Below, piece by piece: positions 6,731 to 9,566 of a stretch of 9,566 nucleotides of DNA. The DNA is taken from NCBI GenBank assembly GCA_946545675.1, contig CAMNNR010000036.1, positions 1 through 9,566 of the forward strand, given 5' to 3'. The stretch comes from an uncultured Thermoplasmata archaeon (lineage in GTDB: Archaea > Thermoplasmatota > Thermoplasmata > Methanomassiliicoccales > Methanomethylophilaceae). Both the position numbers and the translations under genes were made by a program. The notes beneath the pieces were generated by a model. It was given only the letters and a program-made list of their open reading frames with translations. It was not told the origin of the DNA and made no database searches. Numbering within the stretch: the stretch's first letter is position 1; every line of letters begins with the position of its first letter.

Positions 6731-9001
6731 AGCACAGATCGCAATGGCATCCTGGTATAGTTGATGGAGTTTCTCCTTATATGCTGTATAGCTGTACGGC
6801 TCCAGCGTCTTTATGGCATTGTCCTTCAACTTATCGCCATCCAGGAAGCATTTGTTGATGGCCTCCACGATTTCATCAGGAGAATCGCCAAAAAGATGAC
6901 CATTGTAGCCGTCGACCATATAATCTCTCAGAGCACGGGCATCGGCACATGCCACAGGGAGCCCGCATGCAAGAGCTTGTAAGACGGTAAGACATTCCGT
7001 CTCCCAACGGGAAGACATCACACCTATGTCGCCTGCACAGTAGTACTCCACCAATTCCTCATCGGATACGAATCCAGCGAAGATAATGCGATCACTGACT
7101 CCCAATCTCTCTGCCAGGCTCTTTAAATCTTCCATGGCTGGGCCCTTTCCAACCACCATCAGAATTATGTCCTCATCCAAACGAGGCAGCACCTCGACAA
7201 GACGGTTTATCTCCTTCTCAAAGGAGACACGTCCGACGTGAACCATCACCCTTTTGCTTTCCAGGTTGTATCTCTTCCTGATACGGCTTCCGTCAACAGG
7301 TCTAAAGCGATCCGTATCGACAGGTGTAGGAATGGAACGAATCTCGTTAGTGATTCCATTTTCTTTCAATTCCCTCGCAGTGTCCGGAGAAGGTGTGACG
7401 ATGATATCGATCCACTTGGCTAACTGGCGGAAATATACCCAGGAAAGCTTTATTCCCAGATTCTTGGGAATCTTCACGGGGGAGTAGTATTGCATAGCAT
7501 CTCCTCCGAGAGTATGGAATGTGCAGACCACAGGTATCCCTAGCTGATGAGCTGCTATGACTCCCTTCAGGGTCATGACGGTATATCCCTGAGCATGCAT
7601 GACATCCGCACCCATTTCGCGAAGGATCTTCTTGGTATGAGATGGATACACTGGCACATAGTATCCTTCATAAGTTGGGAGACTGACAGATTTACAATAA
7701 TGTACGTTCGGGCGGCGAGCCTCTCTTTTGCCTGAATCGGGGGCGATGATTTCCGCCGAATAACCATCCTGATTAAGCAGTTCTTCCATCACATCGACAC
7801 AGGCGATGACTCCATCCATATGCGGATGATAGCTGTCTGTGACAATAGCGATCTTCGTGTCCCCTGCCTTCTTCTTATCGATGACCTCCTGATAGAAATC
7901 GACCAATTCGGAGGTCGTATTGCGGAGATCGAAGCGCTTAACTGTTTCCTTTGATTTAATGATGACTTCATCGGAAGCGGAAAGAGTAGAAAGTATGGCC
8001 TTGCAACAGGAATCCACATCATTTTCGAATATGTAGCCATTAACGCCGTCCTGTATGAAATCCTTGAATGCACGCCCGTTGGCACAGGCTACTGGGAGAC
8101 CACAGGACATGGCCTCGATGACTGTGAGTCCCTGTGTTTCAAAGGTAGAGGCAGACACAAAAGCATCTGCACATGAATAATGATCAATTAGATCCTGGCC
8201 GAAAAGATATCCTGTGAATATCACTCTCTCGCTCAGTCCGAGTTCGCCCACCTTTTGTTTCAATTCGGATTCCATGGGGCCTGAACCGACCACCAATAAA
8301 ACCACGTCCTCAGGCAGTATCCGTACAGTTTCTATAAGCAGAACAAGGTTCTTTTCAACAGACAAGCGACCGACTGTGATTACAACCCTTTTATCAGAAA
8401 TTGCATATTTCTCGCGTATCTTTTGCCCCTCGGAAGATTTGATGAACTTCTGTGTATCGATTCCGGTGGGGATTACTGCCATCTTCTTTGGTATAGCACC
8501 CAACTGGTTTAGAATCTCTTTTCTGATTGATTCAGTAGGAGCGATTACCGCCGTGGCCCTCCCTAGTATTGACCTTAGATAACGACGGGCCATCTTAACC
8601 AGGGACTTCTTTGGTAGTTTGATAGGGGAATACTGATCAATTACCTCCGTAACTGCAGTATCGTATGTGATCACAACGGGGATGTTGAGATTCCATGAAG
8701 CGATCAGAGCTTTCTCAGCCATGAAAGCCACTCCCCTAACGTGGATTATATCTGGATTGATCTTACGGAGGATCTCAGACTTGTTCGAGGGAAACAATGG
8801 AACATAGTAGCCCTTGTATGTCCTAAGCTTGGCTGCCTTGAAGTAATACACGCCATCCTCGCGGTACTCCGGACCAGGGTCCGGCGCAATGATGAATACT
8901 TCATGCCCCAATGCTTCGAGGGCTTTGCGGGTTGTCAGGACCGCAGTCACCACCCCATCGGTTGTGGGAAGGTAACTGTCGGTCATTATCGCTATACGCA
9001 C
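6716..9001 (-). CDS. Tandem GT4 glycosyltransferase: two fused, homologous GT-B domains
   Basis: One unbroken 761-residue protein with two complete GT4 domains of almost equal length (1-381, 382-761). Each opens with I-A-I-x-T-D-S-Y-x-P-x-x-D-G-V, shares a GYYVPxxPS segment and a QYSP/YYSP-K-I/L-PK segment, and has GR(L/V)SxEK (Arg212/Lys217 and Arg591/Lys596) for donor phosphate binding. The family resembles PimB/MgtA-type enzymes that glycosylate lipids from nucleotide sugars at the inner membrane face; donor and acceptor are unknown. Domain 1 has a normal EX7E motif (Glu288, Glu296) but Asp114 where domain 2 has the FHT-motif His496. Domain 2 keeps His496 but has Glu667...Gln675, losing the second Glu. 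Start: the frame is open to 9109 inside ahcY, but homology begins at the GTG at 9001, one nt after the ahcY stop, with AGGAAGG upstream. No hydrophobic membrane span is evident. Confidence 0.9.
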   Translation of the reverse strand: MRIAIMTDSYLPTTDGVVTAVLTTRKALEALGHEVFIIAPDPGPEYREDGVYYFKAAKLRTYKGYYVPLFPSNKSEILRKINPDIIHVRGVAFMAEKALIASWNLNIPVVITYDTAVTEVIDQYSPIKLPKKSLVKMARRYLRSILGRATAVIAPTESIRKEILNQLGAIPKKMAVIPTGIDTQKFIKSSEGQKIREKYAISDKRVVITVGRLSVEKNLVLLIETVRILPEDVVLLVVGSGPMESELKQKVGELGLSERVIFTGYLFGQDLIDHYSCADAFVSASTFETQGLTVIEAMSCGLPVACANGRAFKDFIQDGVNGYIFENDVDSCCKAILSTLSASDEVIIKSKETVKRFDLRNTTSELVDFYQEVIDKKKAGDTKIAIVTDSYHPHMDGVIACVDVMEELLNQDGYSAEIIAPDSGKREARRPNVHYCKSVSLPTYEGYYVPVYPSHTKKILREMGADVMHAQGYTVMTLKGVIAAHQLGIPVVCTFHTLGGDAMQYYSPVKIPKNLGIKLSWVYFRQLAKWIDIIVTPSPDTARELKENGITNEIRSIPTPVDTDRFRPVDGSRIRKRYNLESKRVMVHVGRVSFEKEINRLVEVLPRLDEDIILMVVGKGPAMEDLKSLAERLGVSDRIIFAGFVSDEELVEYYCAGDIGVMSSRWETECLTVLQALACGLPVACADARALRDYMVDGYNGHLFGDSPDEIVEAINKCFLDGDKLKDNAIKTLEPYSYTAYKEKLHQLYQDAIAICASKKE
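6716..9001 (-). repeat. Protein-level tandem duplication, two ~1143-nt domain units
   Basis: Units 7859-9001 and 6716-7858 are each 1143 nt (the second counting its stop) and encode clearly homologous proteins that align end to end. Shared blocks run through the whole length: TDSY, IIAPD, GYYVP, SP-K-PK, VGRxSxEK, GLPVACA, DGxNG. The DNA sequences have diverged, so this is an old duplication rather than a recent direct repeat. Confidence 0.8.
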
Positions 9002-9002
9002 T

Positions 9003-9566
9003 TCAGGTGCCTTCCTGCCAGCTGTGGATGTAGTTGTACTGCTCTTCGGTGAGCGTGTCGATCTCAATGCCGAGACTGCGGAGCTTGATCCTGGCAAGCT
9101 CGTTATCAATCTCGTCAGGAACGGGGATGACCTGGTTGGAGAGCTTGTCGTGGTTCTCGACCATGTACACGATGGCCATGGCCTGGGTGGAGAAACTGGT
9201 GTCCATGATCTCCGCAGGGTGTCCCTGACCTGCGGCGAGGTTCATGAGCCTCCCCTCTCCGATGAGGTATACCTTCTTCCCATCCTTGAAGGTGTAACAG
9301 TCCACGAAATCCCTTACCTGGGTCTTCGATACGGAGAGTTCGTCGAGGTCCTTCTTGGAGATCTCGTTATCGAAGTGTCCGGCGTTACCCATGACGCATC
9401 CGTCCTTCATGTTGATGAGATCCTTCTTGGTCACTATGTCCTTGCATCCGGTGACGGTGAGGACGATGTCCGCGGTCTTGACCGCTTCGGACATGGGCAT
9501 GACATCGAAGCCGTCCATGCGTGCCTCGATCGCTTTGACAGGGTCGACTTCCGTGACAGTGACGAG
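9003..9566 (-). CDS. ahcY: Adenosylhomocysteinase (S-adenosyl/S-inosyl-homocysteine hydrolase), 5' part outside window
   Basis: This is the C-terminal 187 residues; the frame is open to the window edge. The NAD-dependent enzyme clears S-adenosylhomocysteine left by methyltransferases. Visible hallmarks: TEVDPVKAIEARMDG at the fragment start (the Glu contacts the NAD ribose), GNAGHFDNEI, NLAAGQGHPAEIMDTSF, and an archaeal-type ending IDTLTEEQYNYIHSW. The long C-terminal extension with a final Lys-Tyr found in bacterial and eukaryotic enzymes is absent. In some methanogens the homologue acts on S-inosylhomocysteine (MJ1388), so either substrate is possible. The ATG at 9518 is internal. The stop TGA (9005-9003) is followed after one nt by the GTG of the tandem glycosyltransferase, so the two are probably co-transcribed although no functional link is obvious. 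GC-richer than the glycosyltransferase next to it. Confidence 0.95.
   Translation of the reverse strand, partial: LVTVTEVDPVKAIEARMDGFDVMPMSEAVKTADIVLTVTGCKDIVTKKDLINMKDGCVMGNAGHFDNEISKKDLDELSVSKTQVRDFVDCYTFKDGKKVYLIGEGRLMNLAAGQGHPAEIMDTSFSTQAMAIVYMVENHDKLSNQVIPVPDEIDNELARIKLRSLGIEIDTLTEEQYNYIHSWQEGT

Noticed and set aside
8214..8582. Plus-strand open frame of 122 codons opposite the tandem GT4
   Set aside because: It is antisense to a strongly conserved GT4 domain, has no recognisable domain, and is Ser/Thr-rich as expected for a shadow frame.
9002..9109. Upstream 36-residue extension of the tandem GT4 frame into ahcY
   Set aside because: This Ser/Thr/Arg-rich stretch is an out-of-frame reading of the conserved ahcY 3' end; glycosyltransferase homology begins at the GTG at 9001.
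1..9566. CRISPR array, insertion sequence, tRNA or rRNA
   Set aside because: No spaced direct repeats, transposase-like protein, terminal inverted repeats or tRNA-like clover-leaf were seen, and nearly all bases are taken by protein genes.

Overview
The window looks archaeal, most likely euryarchaeal. It carries an archaeal/eukaryotic-type DNA primase large subunit with its four iron-sulfur cysteines, a COG1031 radical SAM protein with a C-terminal helix-hairpin-helix, an AK6/Fap7-type kinase, an archaetidylinositol-phosphate-synthase-like lipid enzyme, and TATA boxes placed for leaderless mRNAs. A Thermoplasmata/Methanomassiliicoccales-like methanogen would fit, but I cannot fix the genus from sequence alone. 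The DNA is very compact: no gene-free stretch reaches 100 bp.

Layout. (1) 1-1960, plus strand: the 3' part of the COG1031 radical SAM gene, then priL. (2) 1964-4069, minus strand, read right to left: a PfkB-family nucleoside/sugar kinase, an AK6-type kinase and a CDP-alcohol phosphatidyltransferase, packed as an operon (4-nt gap, then a short overlap). (3) 4070-4163: a 94-bp divergent promoter region with one TATA box per direction, each about 26 nt from an ATG. (4) 4164-6730, plus strand: a multi-pass GT-C-type membrane glycosyltransferase, overlapped ATGA-style by a single-pass, sequon-bearing surface protein of unknown function. (5) 6716-9001, minus strand: one 761-residue protein made of two fused, mutually homologous GT4 glycosyltransferase domains. 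(6) 9003-9566, minus strand: the 3' part of ahcY, one nucleotide upstream of the fused glycosyltransferase.

The middle block (about 4.1-9.0 kb) is visibly AT-richer than both flanks and holds all the glycosyltransferases, so it reads as a cell-surface glycan or glycolipid cassette set among housekeeping genes. A working idea, which is inference only: the cytosolic tandem GT4 protein builds a short glycan on a lipid (archaetidylinositol or a polyprenyl carrier), the GT-C enzyme adds a sugar from a polyprenyl-phosphate donor on the outer face, and the anchored protein is its partner or substrate.

The most notable observation is in the tandem GT4 protein. Its two domains have lost different conserved active-site residues: the N-domain has Asp where the FHT-type His is expected, and the C-domain has Gln for the second Glu of the EX7E motif. 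The domain junction also looks like a fossil start site (ACG where a free-standing gene would have ATG). No RNA gene, insertion sequence or CRISPR array was seen.
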